In this document: positions 19,114 through 27,508 of the stretch, piece after piece | Layout: each line of letters starts with the position of its first letter | Numbering within the stretch: position 1 is the stretch's first letter | Origin: Sphingopyxis sp. DBS4 | GTDB lineage: Bacteria; Pseudomonadota; Alphaproteobacteria; Sphingomonadales; Sphingomonadaceae | Direction of reading: 5' to 3' | Assembly (NCBI RefSeq): GCF_024628865.1 | Contig: NZ_CP102384.1 | Span: forward strand, 3,793,001 to 3,857,000 | Length of the DNA stretch: 64,000 nt | Position numbers and translations under genes: made by a program | Notes under the pieces: model-generated | What the model was told of the DNA's origin: nothing | The model's database searches: none | What the model saw: only the letters and a program-made list of their open reading frames with translations

Positions 19114-19213
19114 GCGATCCCTCCGCTTCATCGCCCGCTTCGCATATCCGCGCGCCGCGGTCGATAGGCCATTGCTGGCGCGCCGTTGGCTTGCTAGAGG
19201 CCGCGCTCTACCG

Positions 19214-19263
<50 letters not shown>

Positions 19264-19504
19264 AGCCCCTAAATCGCGCTTCAAGTTCTTCATAAACCAT
19301 TGATCTTCTTATAAAATTTGGCGTCTTTGCAGCGAACCAGTCTGGTGAAATCGCTTCACGTAAGCATGACGTAAGCATACTGCGTAGTATCATAGAGTAC
19401 GAAGGGCTACGGCAGAGTGGCGCAGTCGCGAACCGAGCAGTCTGACCATCCTGCATCGAATCCGTTGACCAATGGCCGTTCGACCGGCTAGGCACCGCCG
19501 CGAA
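19264..19504. other. A+T-richer segment between the truncated and intact tRNA-Arg
   Basis: No convincing gene. It holds a tandem acgtaagcat repeat (about 19358-19378) and a small symmetry GTGAA(N5)TTCAC near 19342. Placement between two tRNA copies suggests the remnant of an integrated element's attachment end. Confidence 0.45.
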
Positions 19505-19581
19505 GCACCCGTAGCTCAGCTGGATAGAGTGTCGCCCTCCGAAGGCGAAGGTCACAGGTTCGAATCCTGTCGGGTGCGCCA
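19505..19581 (+). tRNA. tRNA-Arg(CCG)
   Basis: A complete 77-nt cloverleaf: acceptor GCACCCG/CGGGTGC, D arm with agctcagctggatagag, anticodon stem TCGCC/GGCGA around loop CTCCGAA (anticodon CCG at 19539-19541), T arm ACAGG-TTCGAAT-CCTGT, discriminator G and encoded CCA. It probably replaces the broken copy upstream and marks the edge of the accessory region. Confidence 0.95.
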
Positions 19582-19590
19582 CTTTCAAGA

Positions 19591-20556
19591 TTACGGCAGA
19601 GATTTTCGAAGCTTTTCGAGCTTTCGAGCAACGCCGATTCGGGCATCGATGCTCAACGCCTTCCCATAAGCGTCCACCGCCTCCTGGATCGCGCCTTCCT
19701 GTTCGTGCCATTCGCCCAAGAGCCGCAAAGCATGCGCTTGCAGCGTGCGCTCAGAACCTTGCGCCGCGACATGCAAGCCGGCCAAAAGTGCCTCTCGCAT
19801 CCCGCGATCCATTGGCTCTTCTGACGCGAGGACCATACGAATGACATGAAGATCGCCAGCGCCGATGCGCTCGGTCTGCCAGCCCTTGCGGTCGAGCATA
19901 GCCCCGTCGAAGTCATAGCCGACACGGCCGGCGTTCGTCCGTAACAAGTAGACGTGGCGACTGGTCGTATCGAATTCATAACCGTCCGCCCAACCTGTCT
20001 CGACCTCCCAGCGGGCGATTTCATCGCCCTGTTCGAGATCGAAAAGAATGTAGCGGCAACTGTCGGTGCTGCCGGGGGCATTTGCGGTCTGACAAATAGC
20101 GATGCGTCCATCGTCCGACAGGCCGTTGCTTATCAGATTGGCGGTCAGTTCCTTTTCGACCAGCTTTGCACCGTCGGCCCCGAAGGCTACGAACCGACCC
20201 TTGAGGCCATCGCCGAACAAGCGGTCGTGGATGATGAAGCTGCCATTGTTCGCGGTCTTTCCATCCGTGGGACGCTCGAGCCGTCCCGTTGCGACAATTT
20301 CATCGCCGTGAAGCAGGGACCAGGAACCATGGCCTTCGTGGCGGTATCCACCTACCGTACCTTCAGGATTTCGGTCCGCCCAAATCAGGTGAAAATCTCC
20401 ATTGGGGGATGCGGCATGATGACCGAAGAACCCGATCGACTCGATCCGGACGAGGTCGTGCCCAAACTTCTGCATGCGAAGACCCGTTGTCTTTGGGCGC
20501 GTGGGCAGTTCGCTTTGCGTTTCCATTCCAAAGAGCCGCCGCAGAAATGTCTTCAT
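19591..20556 (-). CDS. Uncharacterised protein with C-terminal tetratricopeptide-like helices
   Basis: A 321-residue soluble protein. The ATG at 20556 has GGAGA 7 nt upstream; the open frame continues further upstream without coding character. Residues 1-200 look beta-rich (repeated short strands such as [37 protein letters not shown]), like a WD/propeller-type fold. The last 80 residues read as TPR helices ([29 protein letters not shown]). No catalytic motif is visible and I do not recognise the family. It is the first gene after the tRNA and is accessory. Confidence 0.65.
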   Translation of the reverse strand: MKTFLRRLFGMETQSELPTRPKTTGLRMQKFGHDLVRIESIGFFGHHAASPNGDFHLIWADRNPEGTVGGYRHEGHGSWSLLHGDEIVATGRLERPTDGKTANNGSFIIHDRLFGDGLKGRFVAFGADGAKLVEKELTANLISNGLSDDGRIAICQTANAPGSTDSCRYILFDLEQGDEIARWEVETGWADGYEFDTTSRHVYLLRTNAGRVGYDFDGAMLDRKGWQTERIGAGDLHVIRMVLASEEPMDRGMREALLAGLHVAAQGSERTLQAHALRLLGEWHEQEGAIQEAVDAYGKALSIDARIGVARKLEKLRKSLP

Positions 20557-20825
20557 CCCATATTCTCCGTCTCTCGGCGCGTTGCTACTGCCGAGAGGTG
20601 CAGGGGTGGCCCGCTCGATGCAAGAGGGCTCAAGCTCCCAGTCCGCCTTCTTGCCGATTGACTTGTCATCAGCGCTACGCCAGATTTCTCGTAGGCCTTC
20701 AACAGGGGCCTGCCGCCTGCATTTGCGAAGCCACAATGGCACTGTTTTGATCACTGACCCATCGCATTTCGTGGCTTTGGGGGCGGTAGCAGGCGACGCC
20801 GGTCCGAAGCCCACGGAGACCTGCG

Positions 20826-21626
20826 ATGATGTTTCAATATTCCACCCTCGCCGGGCTGAAATCGCTCGCCAAGCAAATCCAGGCGGAGCAATCGGTCCCG
20901 CGGCACGATGCGCTCGACCTCGCGGCATGTGCCGGCGGGTTCCAAGGCTATGTCGATGCGAAGCGGAAACTTCCTAGCCGATCCATGCTCCACAATGTCA
21001 CGGTTCGTCAGAACTGGTGGGGCTATGAAACAAGGGAAAGCGGCACCGCGCAAATCGATCTCAAATTGCGTGTGCCACTGACCGAGTTGGTGCGGCGTCA
21101 CCATCTGACGGGCTATCTGGGCGCCTGCAAAGTCGAAGACTCGGTCTTTCTCGAACGGACGGGCCAGCAGCGCCACGCCAATGAAACCCAATGGTATATC
21201 GGCCGGATTGCCCGTGCGCTGCAGTTCATGGACGCAACCGGCCTCAAACCCTCAAGCGCCCGCAGATGCTATCCGACGCACGAGTATGACAGTCGTCCGC
21301 CGGTCGCGGATCACGATCATTGCTGGTTCGATCCCGACGCGCGAGTCCATATATTGTCAACCGAACCCTATCCTGGGCGGTCCGAACGAGGCGAACCCCG
21401 ACAGATCGAATGGGAACGGCGGCATGGTTGGAGCACCATGTACGTCGACTGGGGCAGCATTTATGGAAACGGCACGGAGTTCATCCTTTGTTGCCCCGCA
21501 GCCTACGCCGAAGTGCTTTCGGCCAAGGTGAAGATTCTCGAATGCTCGCCGCCGGCCGTCGAGGATGAAGCGGTCGTAATCGAGACATTTGATCCCGCCG
21601 CGCGCAAGGTCGTCATCTTCGACTAG
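20826..21626 (+). CDS. DUF5623-like protein of unknown function
   Basis: A 266-residue protein. Its start (STLAGLKSLAKQIQAEQSVPRHDALDLAACAGGFQGYVDAKR) resembles the N-terminal helical segment seen in DUF5623-type and plasmid-borne proteins: a short helical region with lysines, then ALDxAAxxxGFxxYxxA. The C-terminal part has DHDHCWFDPDARVHILSTEPYPG and a Trp-rich WERRHGWSTMYVDWGSIYG segment. No enzyme motif is evident. The stop overlaps the convergent phytanoyl-CoA dioxygenase remnant by 14 nt, so this gene's 3' side marks a recombination joint. Confidence 0.55.
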   Translation: MMFQYSTLAGLKSLAKQIQAEQSVPRHDALDLAACAGGFQGYVDAKRKLPSRSMLHNVTVRQNWWGYETRESGTAQIDLKLRVPLTELVRRHHLTGYLGACKVEDSVFLERTGQQRHANETQWYIGRIARALQFMDATGLKPSSARRCYPTHEYDSRPPVADHDHCWFDPDARVHILSTEPYPGRSERGEPRQIEWERRHGWSTMYVDWGSIYGNGTEFILCCPAAYAEVLSAKVKILECSPPAVEDEAVVIETFDPAARKVVIFD

Positions 21627-22200
21627 GCTTATTGGCGCCGGCGCCATGTGCGGTCGAGCCCAGAAAGCAGATCGCCGCGCCCGGCTCGCACGCCGCGATG
21701 ATCGGCTCGCCGGGATCCGTCTTCGCCATGCCGTCCGCGCCATGGCTATACGGATAGATGTGGGTGGCGCCATTGTCCGCGGTGAAGGGGGTGAGCGGCC
21801 AGATGATATTGACCAGATACTCATGCGCGCCTTTTTCTCCCGCCCACATGTCATGGTCGCGGTGCGGAAATTGGCGGATTTCACCTGGATGGATTTCGAT
21901 GGCCTGCGCGACATTGAGCTGGATGCTCTCACAAGCCTCGCCGAGAATGGCTTCAACCGCCGCGAGGATCGTCGGCTCGAGTGCCAGAGCCTGCGCCCAG
22001 GCCGAGCGCTTCATCAGCGCACCGAATCTTTTGGTGCGATGACCATAGAAATCACCGCGCCCGAATGGTGTCGCGGCGAAGACCGGATCGAGATCGGCGT
22101 CGAGCGCCGCAATCGCGTCCGGGGGAATCAGGTCGGGGACGATGCAATATCCCGTCCGGCGCAGTTCCCGGGCAAGATCATCGAACGCAAGACCGGTCAT
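21613..22200 (-). pseudogene. Phytanoyl-CoA dioxygenase (PhyH) family protein, 3'-truncated
   Basis: Fe(II)/2-oxoglutarate oxygenase fold. The 195-residue remnant keeps the facial-triad HxD (His113, Asp115 in FPHRDHDMW) and the distal His185 in GSTAHGAGAN, but stops ten residues later; relatives continue for 50 or more residues with an Arg that binds 2-oxoglutarate. Loss of that arginine likely kills activity. The ATG at 22200 overlaps the luxI stop by 4 nt. Sphingomonad luxI genes are often followed by such a gene, which suggests hydroxylation of the acyl signal or its precursor; this is inference. Confidence 0.8.
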
Positions 22201-22823
22201 GCTTCCGCCTCCCCATCGTCGTCGGCGAGGCGGAGCGAGAGCGGCGCATAGACGCCGCCGCGCTTGAGGTCGTCCAGCACATGCGCGTCGATATGGATGT
22301 GCAGCGCCATCAAACGCCCGCCCGGATCCGCGGCCTTCGGCCCGAGCGCCTCGCATCGCCAGCCGAACTCCCGGACCTGATCGAACCAGCATAAGTCGGC
22401 GACGCCGGTATAATCGGTGATGCCTTCGCGCAGCGCATGGTCCGCCAAGGCGGTCACCAGCTGGTCGCGCGCGGCGCGGCGCGATGCTGCGTCCTGGTCC
22501 CGGTCGAGGCAGAAGCGGCTGATCTCGCACACGGTGGGGCCGCGCGGCACCTCGCCCGCGCACAGATGGGTATAATGCTCACCGAGAAGATGCGCGCCCT
22601 CGGTCGGGAGTAGCCGCGCCGATGCGCGGTGACGGCCATCGGCATCGAGAAGAATGAGGTAGCGCGCCGCCGGCGTGTCGAACTCGTCGAGCTCATATTG
22701 GCCGGCGAGCACCGGCAGGTCCCATTTGAGCAGGTCGATAAAGACGCTTTTGCGCGCGGCGAACATGGCGCGCAGCGCCGCATTCCCGGGCGCGGCAGGC
22801 GCCCGCGGGGTCGTGTCGATCAT
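22197..22823 (-). CDS. Acyl-homoserine-lactone synthase (LuxI family)
   Basis: Makes an N-acyl homoserine lactone quorum signal from SAM and acyl-ACP. The 208-residue protein keeps the LuxI invariant residues: Arg24, Phe28 and Trp34 in RKSVFIDLLKW, Asp46 and Asp49 in ELDEFD, Arg70 in RASARLLPT, Glu100 and Arg103 in CEISRF. The ATG at 22823 has GAGGAA 6 nt upstream. It is coupled to the truncated phyH gene. No LuxR-type receptor with an autoinducer domain is encoded nearby, so it may be a stray synthase or feed a distant receptor. Confidence 0.88.
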   Translation of the reverse strand: MIDTTPRAPAAPGNAALRAMFAARKSVFIDLLKWDLPVLAGQYELDEFDTPAARYLILLDADGRHRASARLLPTEGAHLLGEHYTHLCAGEVPRGPTVCEISRFCLDRDQDAASRRAARDQLVTALADHALREGITDYTGVADLCWFDQVREFGWRCEALGPKAADPGGRLMALHIHIDAHVLDDLKRGGVYAPLSLRLADDDGEAEA

Positions 22824-22970
22824 GATGATTCCTCGGCTGTTTGGTGCCGGGAATCAGATCATTTTCGGTGGACTGCGCGTATCCCAAGATATGAGGATGA
22901 TTTGCGCGATTCCTTGAACCCTTGGTAGCGGAGCCTGTGGTTCGTCGTCACACGGGCGTCATCCGGACGA

Positions 22971-23387
22971 TCAGCCGCACGGTATTCCGGCGCGAAGCGT
23001 CTGGAGCAGCGGACAGGCGGGATCGGCTCCGGCCTCGCAAGCCCGTACCGAAGCGGCGAGGACACGCTCCATCCGCTTGAGATCGGCGATCTTCGCGCGC
23101 ACATCCGCAAGGTGCGACGCGGCGACGTCGCGCACCTCGGCGCAGGCAGCCTGGCCTCCAGTCGCGAGCTCGAGCAGCGCCCGCACCTCGTCGAGGGTGA
23201 AGCCAAGCTCACGGGCCCGGCGCACGAAGCCGAGGCGCCCTACATCCTCCTCGCCATAGCTGCGGTAGCGACCGCGCCGGAGCGGAACGTCGAGGACGCC
23301 GATCCGCTCATAATAGCGGATCGTTTCGATGTTGCAGCCTGTGCGGCGCGAGAGTTCGCCGATCTGCATCGCGCCGGTTGAGGCCAT
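22971..23387 (-). CDS. merR: MerR family metal-responsive regulator (mercury type)
   Basis: A 138-residue dimeric activator/repressor. The N-terminal winged helix reads MQIGELSRRTGCNIETIRYYERIG, followed by the coiled-coil dimer helix. The three cysteines Cys82, Cys117 and Cys125 sit where MerR binds Hg(II). It is divergent from merT, and the dyad with a 19-bp spacer between them is its expected operator. The ATG at 23387 is used; an internal ATG at 23369 also starts the domain. Confidence 0.88.
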   Translation of the reverse strand: MASTGAMQIGELSRRTGCNIETIRYYERIGVLDVPLRRGRYRSYGEEDVGRLGFVRRARELGFTLDEVRALLELATGGQAACAEVRDVAASHLADVRAKIADLKRMERVLAASVRACEAGADPACPLLQTLRAGIPCG

Positions 23388-23401
23388 CGCAAAAATACCT
23401 C

Positions 23402-23432
23402 TTGAGTCTGTAGCTGCTACAGATGCTACGGC
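23402..23432 (+). promoter_or_regulatory. MerR-type promoter/operator for merT
   Basis: -35 TTGAGT (23402-23407), 19-bp spacer, -10 TACGGC (23427-23432). The spacer region contains the perfect dyad TCTGTAG-ctg-CTACAGA (23407-23423). The overlong spacer over a dyad is the hallmark of promoters activated by MerR-family proteins. Confidence 0.8.
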
Positions 23433-23464
23433 GTTCCCTCACACCGCACAAGGAACCGATCCCA

Positions 23465-23815
23465 ATGCAGAATCGACCCAAGGGTATCGACGCCGGCGCG
23501 TTCACCTTAGCCGGCATCGCCGCGGCTTTCGGCGTCGCGTCCTGTTGCGCGCTGCCCTTCCTTCTGGCTTCCGCGGGCATCGGAGCCGCATGGCTCGGCG
23601 GCATCGCGATGGTCGCCATGCCTTATCGCACGCCGCTTCTCCTGGTCGGGGCGGCCTGCCTCATTCTCGGCGCCTTCCTGCTCTTCCGCCAGCAGCGGGC
23701 GGCCGCGCGCTGTGGCCCCGGCGGAGCCTGCACGCCCCGCTGGGTGCGTATCCTGACACTTGCCGGCCTCCTGCTTGGCGCGGCGCTGCTGTGGGCGGGC
23801 TACCATTATGTCTGA
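23465..23815 (+). CDS. merT: MerT-like mercuric ion transport protein
   Basis: A 116-residue inner-membrane protein with three spans. The paired cysteines Cys27-Cys28 lie in the first span (VASCCALPFLLASAGIG) and a second pair, Cys83 and Cys89, sits in the cytoplasmic loop (RCGPGGACTP), exactly the MerT pattern for handing Hg(II) inward. AAGGA precedes the ATG at 23465. It overlaps the GDCCVxC gene by 8 nt. No merP or merA is found in the cassette. Confidence 0.85.
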   Translation: MQNRPKGIDAGAFTLAGIAAAFGVASCCALPFLLASAGIGAAWLGGIAMVAMPYRTPLLLVGAACLILGAFLLFRQQRAAARCGPGGACTPRWVRILTLAGLLLGAALLWAGYHYV

Positions 23816-24032
23816 TGCCGGCCCCGAACTTCGTTCGACGATCACCTGTCCGCTGTGCGGCCATCGCGAGACGGAAACGATGCCGACCGACGCCTGTCAG
23901 TTCTTCTATGACTGCAGGGGCTGCGGCGCGGTGCTGAAGCCCGAGCCCGGCGACTGCTGCGTATTCTGCTCCTATGGAACCACGCGATGCCCGCCGATCC
24001 AGATCGGGGGCAAGGGCGCCTGCTGCGACTGA
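23808..24032 (+). CDS. GDCCVxC domain protein (small Cys-rich, mercury-cassette associated)
   Basis: A 74-residue soluble protein with eleven cysteines, including a zinc-ribbon-like CPLC at 14-17, CRGC at 36-39 and the family motif GDCCVFC at 48-54, then an end GGKGACCD. Cysteine density suggests a soft-metal carrier or chaperone; it could receive Hg(II) from MerT. Its start lies inside the merT end, so the two are made together. A close relative is at 50210, in the same arrangement. Function is not proven. Confidence 0.85.
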   Translation: MSDAGPELRSTITCPLCGHRETETMPTDACQFFYDCRGCGAVLKPEPGDCCVFCSYGTTRCPPIQIGGKGACCD

Positions 24033-24049
24033 GCGGCACGCCCTTGCCT

Positions 24050-24534
24050 CGGCTGAGCGGCACGCCCCGCTCGACGCGCTCGGCCGACTCCATCAGTTCG
24101 GCGAGCGTCGCATTCTGCCGCTGGCGCGCTACATAGTCGGTGGCCGACGCCTGGAAATCGAGCATGCCGATGCGGTCGGAGCCGGATTCGAGGAGATAGG
24201 TCAATTCGTCGAGTTCGGCTGGAGCCAGCTCACCCTCGTCGCGCCCGCCGATCCGGTTGATGATGACGCGCCGGCCCCACGCATCGGGCGACCCGTCGCG
24301 GATCGCGCCTGGCAACTGCATCTTGCTCGCCGGCTCGATCAGGCCGGCGCGCAGCGGCAATTCGGGCTCGTAGATCGCGATGGCATCCGCGCGGGCCAGA
24401 TAGCTTTGGCCATAGTTGAAGGTGAGCCGGCTATCGCGCGCGCGCGCGAGCCTGCCCGCGACGACCGGCTCGGTTGCCCCGGGCAGCCATATCCAGACGA
24501 AGGCTTCGCCGGCAGGCGCGACGTCAGAAGTCAT
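24050..24534 (-). pseudogene. hipA: HipA toxin remnant (N-terminal part only)
   Basis: Resembles the N-terminal domain of HipA kinases: VWIWLPGATEPVVAGRL, then LPLRAGLIEPASKMQLPGAIRDGSPDAWGRRVI, the GxxxDxxPDxWG-type signature. Recognisable similarity ends near 24052 at residue 160, and the frame continues to 23842 only through the complement of the GDCCVxC gene. The kinase core with its catalytic Asp is missing, so it cannot phosphorylate its target. Its start overlaps the antitoxin gene by 11 nt. Two copies of ctgagcggcacgccc flank the breakpoint (about 24027 and 24052). Confidence 0.75.
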
Positions 24535-24874
24535 CCTTCACCTCGGATCGCGGCTTGTGAACGGCCTTGGGAAGCAGGCGCAGCTTCGTTTCCTGCTCGA
24601 CGAGATGTCCAGCGAGACGGTCCCGGTCGCTGTCGAACAGCGCGACCCCGACGATCGCGGCCGCCTCGAAGACGAGGCCGATGGCGCAGCGCGGGTCGCC
24701 CTGCTCGATACGGCGCATCATGTCGCGCGACACGCCGCTGCGCGTCGCGAGGTCTTCGACGCTCAGCCGCCGTTCGATCCGCCGGGCGCGAATGAGCCCG
24801 CCCAGCAGGCGCACAGCCTCGCGGGTGTAGCGCGAATAGCTGCGCGGGATCTTTTTTGTCGTCTCGTCGGCCAT
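24524..24874 (-). CDS. HipB-like helix-turn-helix antitoxin
   Basis: A 116-residue protein with an XRE-type helix-turn-helix at residues 25-65 (LIRARRIERRLSVEDLATRSGVSRDMMRRIEQGD type, here in shorter form). The ATG at 24874 has AAGGA upstream. It precedes and overlaps the hipA remnant, the standard antitoxin-first order. Upstream lies a perfect palindrome that probably serves as its operator. With the toxin truncated, the antitoxin has become an orphan repressor. Confidence 0.78.
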   Translation of the reverse strand: MADETTKKIPRSYSRYTREAVRLLGGLIRARRIERRLSVEDLATRSGVSRDMMRRIEQGDPRCAIGLVFEAAAIVGVALFDSDRDRLAGHLVEQETKLRLLPKAVHKPRSEVKDDF

Positions 24875-24926
24875 CGACCATCCTTTCGACCTTCTAGGCT
24901 GCAATCGGCACAAAAGTCAAGTTGAT

Positions 24927-24942
24927 GGCTTACACGTAAGCC
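24927..24942. promoter_or_regulatory. Probable HipB autoregulatory operator
   Basis: GGCTTAC-ac-GTAAGCC is a perfect 7-2-7 palindrome about 53 nt upstream of the antitoxin start, in an A+T-rich promoter-like stretch. Confidence 0.5.
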
Positions 24943-25218
24943 TTAATTGGCATTATGACGTTTCTGTAAGTCAGACTGTGGGAAATTCCGCATGGCTTGT
25001 CAGGTTCGGCATGGCGCTGCCCACGGGGAGCGGGCCATCCCGCTCGAATGCCGCTGATCCCTGGGTGCGAAGCCAGGCCTCCTTCAATCAACCCGTAAAG
25101 GGTCCGCTACGCTCCGCGTGCGGCCGCAGCTTCGCTCGCGGTGATTGCGGCCTGTCCCCGACCGGCGGGGCGACTGTCGAGCGGGAATGGCCCGCTCCCA
25201 ACGACAGGAGCTTGACCC
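24943..25218. other. Non-coding stretch before ICE remnants
   Basis: No gene supported. Contains short symmetries (cgggagcgg/ccgctc type; gagcgggccatcccgctc near 25028) and reads like intergenic ICE DNA. Confidence 0.4.
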
Positions 25219-25305
25219 ATGCCGCTTTCCACTGCCCAATCGCTCGGCTGGAACCTTGCCCGCACGATGATGACCATCATCGTCCTCATCGAAACCGTCA
25301 AAGGC
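25219..25305 (+). pseudogene. Short membrane-peptide remnant of an ICE gene
   Basis: Good ribosome site (gacaggagcttgaccc) precedes an ATG whose first 28 codons read SLGWNLARTMMTIIVLIETV, a possible membrane segment. The frame then runs into a DUF2840 tail in another frame at about 25303, so the gene appears cut. Family unknown. Confidence 0.3.
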
Positions 25306-25442
25306 TATTCGGTGATCCGTGCGATGCATCCCCCGATCACTGGCGTCATGTCGCCGACCGTCTCGCAGCCGGGATGCCCTTTCGTCCCTATAGCGCCGAG
25401 CGCCATGCGGCATGGCTACGCCGCCGGGCGATCGAATTATGA
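25303..25442 (+). pseudogene. DUF2840 protein, C-terminal fragment
   Basis: About 45 codons ending at the TGA 25440-25442: the segment SPDHWRHVADRLAAG followed by RPYSAERHAAWLRRRA is the recognisable end of DUF2840 proteins, a standard gene of Trb-type integrative conjugative elements of sphingomonads and rhizobia. The rest of the gene is absent. Confidence 0.65.
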
Positions 25443-25766
25443 ACCGCCGCTATCCCCGAACGCTGGATCTGGCGCGTCATGCATGCCGAAAGCCGGGGCA
25501 ACGCGCGCGCCGTCTCGCACGCCGGTGCGATGGGGCTCATGCAGATCATGCCTGCGACCTGGGCGATGTTGTCGGCGCGCCACGGACTGGGCGCCGACCC
25601 GTTCGATGTGCGCTCGAACATCCTTGCGGGCGCGGCCTATCTGCGCGCGATGTGGGATCGCTACCGCGATGTGTCGCTGATGCTCGCGGCCTATAATGCG
25701 GGACCGGGCCGCGCCGACGCTTTTGCGTCCGGACGGCGCGGACTTCCGGCCGAAACGCGCGCCTAA
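25443..25766 (+). pseudogene. Lytic transglycosylase (SLT domain), ICE type, truncated
   Basis: Cleaves peptidoglycan to let the conjugation channel through. The frame from 25443 reads AAIPERWIWRVMHAESRGNA with the catalytic Glu of the HAESRG motif, then GAMGLMQIMPATW and AAYNAGPGRAD, all SLT signatures. There is no start codon before 25479 (which would drop the first helix), the signal-peptide region is missing, and the C-terminus stops at LPAETRA, shorter than relatives. It directly follows the DUF2840 stop in the same frame. A 5' deletion is likely. Confidence 0.72.
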
Positions 25767-25952
25767 AGCCGGCAAGGAGGGACGGGATTGGCTGGGATGG
25801 AAGGGAAGTATGGCGAGATAAAAGGGCTGCCAGCCGCTTGGTCGAAGGGGCGCGCAAATCAGCGGGAAATCCATATGGCTCGCAATTGCCTGGCCATATG
25901 ATGTCGAACATTACGAAGAAAATTCAGCGGCTTGGAATATGGCAGGCCTGCC

Positions 25953-26630
25953 GTGAGCGGTGACGACGGTGAGTTCAAGATCCGGCCGGGAAGGGTGCGG
26001 GACCGCGGGGCCGGGGCGTCACGCCGGGGGCGGAGCCTTGCGGGGCAGGTGCGCCGCTCCATGGCGCGCAAGGGTTTCGCGCGCCGTCCGCCGGGGTCCG
26101 GCGGTGGCACCGGGCATCATGGCCGCGGCCGCCGCGCGCTCGCGCGAGTGCGCTTCCGTGCCGACGGCCGCTGCGTCGTCGTCAAGGCGCGGATCGTGCG
26201 CCACAAGGGGCAGCGCTTCCGCTCGGCGCCGCTCGCGCGCCATATCCAATATCTCGAACGCGACGGCGTCACCCGCGACGGCCGCGACGCCTCGATGTTC
26301 GACGCGGAGGGGGACGCAGCCGACCGCGCCGGCTTCGCATCGCGCTGCGAGGATGATCGTCATCATTTCCGTTTCATCGTCAGTCCGGAAGATGCCGGGG
26401 AAATCGGCGACCTCAGGCGCTTCACCCGCGACCTCATGGCCGACATGGCAAAGGATCTCGAGACGCGCCTCGACTGGATCGCGGTCGATCATTGGAACAC
26501 CGACAATCCGCACATTCACATCCTTGTGCGCGGCGTCGCCGACGACGGCAAGGATCTTGTCGTCGATCGCGGCTATCGCTGTCGCTCGGGGTCGGGTCAC
26601 CGCTTGGATGATTATGGACCAGCAGGATAG
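25953..26630 (+). pseudogene. VirD2/TraI-type relaxase, N-terminal part
   Basis: Nicks the transfer origin in conjugation. From the GTG at 25953 the protein has the basic N-terminus, VKARIVRHKGQRFRSAPLARH, YLERDGVTRDG, HHFRFIVSPEDA and the histidine motif HWNTDNPHIHILVRG that holds the metal at the active site. Similarity ends near 26575 (DRGYR), after which a foreign tail of about 17 codons leads to the stop at 26630. The C-terminal half is lost at the junction with radC. Confidence 0.78.
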
Positions 26631-27060
26631 CTGCCGCATCCAGCTCGAGCGCGCGCCGGAAAATCGTGCGCGGATAAAGTGCCAGCTGCCGAACCGAGCC
26701 ATGCTGCATTTGCTCGTCGGCGACGAGCCGGCGCGACGCGTCCAGAAACAGCACGCGAAGAATTTCCTCGGGCAGCGCGCCCATCGAGGTCTTGAAATAT
26801 TCGATCAGTTTTGGGCTGGAGGGTTCGATCACGCGACCGAGCAATTCGGCGCGCATGGCTTCGAGGCCGGCCTCGCGCGCGGCAAGCAGAAGGCCTATGA
26901 CCGGACTCTGCTTGCCGAGAATTCGCGCCAGCGCCTCGGGTGACCGCGACCAGATGCGATCGAGACTATGAAACTCGGCAAGTAGCGTTTCGGCTATCGA
27001 TTGGCTGTTCTCGGGATCGATCGACGCGACGAGATGTACCAGGACGGCTCGCTGTCGCCG
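26575..27060 (-). pseudogene. RadC/JAB-domain protein fragment (ICE type)
   Basis: The minus-strand frame reads EILRVLFLDASRRLVADEQM, then RTIFRRALELDAAAILLVHNHPSGDP, the HxHPSGDP JAMM motif of the RadC family. Similarity stops one or two codons after PTPSDSD, where the relaxase fragment meets it tail to tail. Upstream, residues for a partial helix-hairpin-helix part reach to about 27060, where the frame enters the 3' end of another gene. Both ends are therefore damaged. Such radC genes are regular cargo of these elements. Confidence 0.72.
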
Positions 27061-27467
27061 CGCGCCAGGCGTCGCTGGTGCCGCCAGGTTGCGAGGATGA
27101 GGATCGGCGGAACCAGCCACGAGGTCGCGACCTGCATCGTCAGATAAGCCGCCGGATGAATCTCCACATCGAGGAACCGGCTCGTGTGCGCGAGGAGCGG
27201 GAGTATATGGAGCACCGCGACGCACATGGGCCAGAAGCGATGCGCAAAAAGCGCGAGCAGGGTGGTTGCGGTCGCGCCGAACAGGTCGATCGCGAGATGG
27301 CCCGTGTCCAGCGATGCGAATTCGACCGGTACGAAAGCGTGGAGCATCTTGTCCGCTCCCACCATGGTCAGCGCGATCGCGGCCATCGCGCGTTCGGGTC
27401 CGCCCCCGCGCCAGGCGGCATAGCCAAGAGCAACCAGCAAGAAAGCGAGGAAAAATGCCATGCGCAT
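26994..27467 (-). CDS. Five-span hydrophobic membrane protein of unknown function
   Basis: A protein of about 157 residues with four or five predicted spans (FFLAFLLVALGYAAW, AMAAIALTMVGA, ATTLLALFAHRFWP, CVAVLHILPLLAH, MQVATSWLVPPILILA). The natural end is probably near GDSEPSW; the last 14 residues overlap the radC fragment in another frame and may be a fusion product. I do not recognise the family. It lies with the next two genes on the minus strand in ICE DNA. Confidence 0.5.
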   Translation of the reverse strand: MRMAFFLAFLLVALGYAAWRGGGPERAMAAIALTMVGADKMLHAFVPVEFASLDTGHLAIDLFGATATTLLALFAHRFWPMCVAVLHILPLLAHTSRFLDVEIHPAAYLTMQVATSWLVPPILILATWRHQRRLARGDSEPSWYISSRRSIPRTANR

Positions 27468-27508
27468 CGCCCGAACCTTTCATGCTGATTGCTCCGGGTC
27501 AATCGGGG

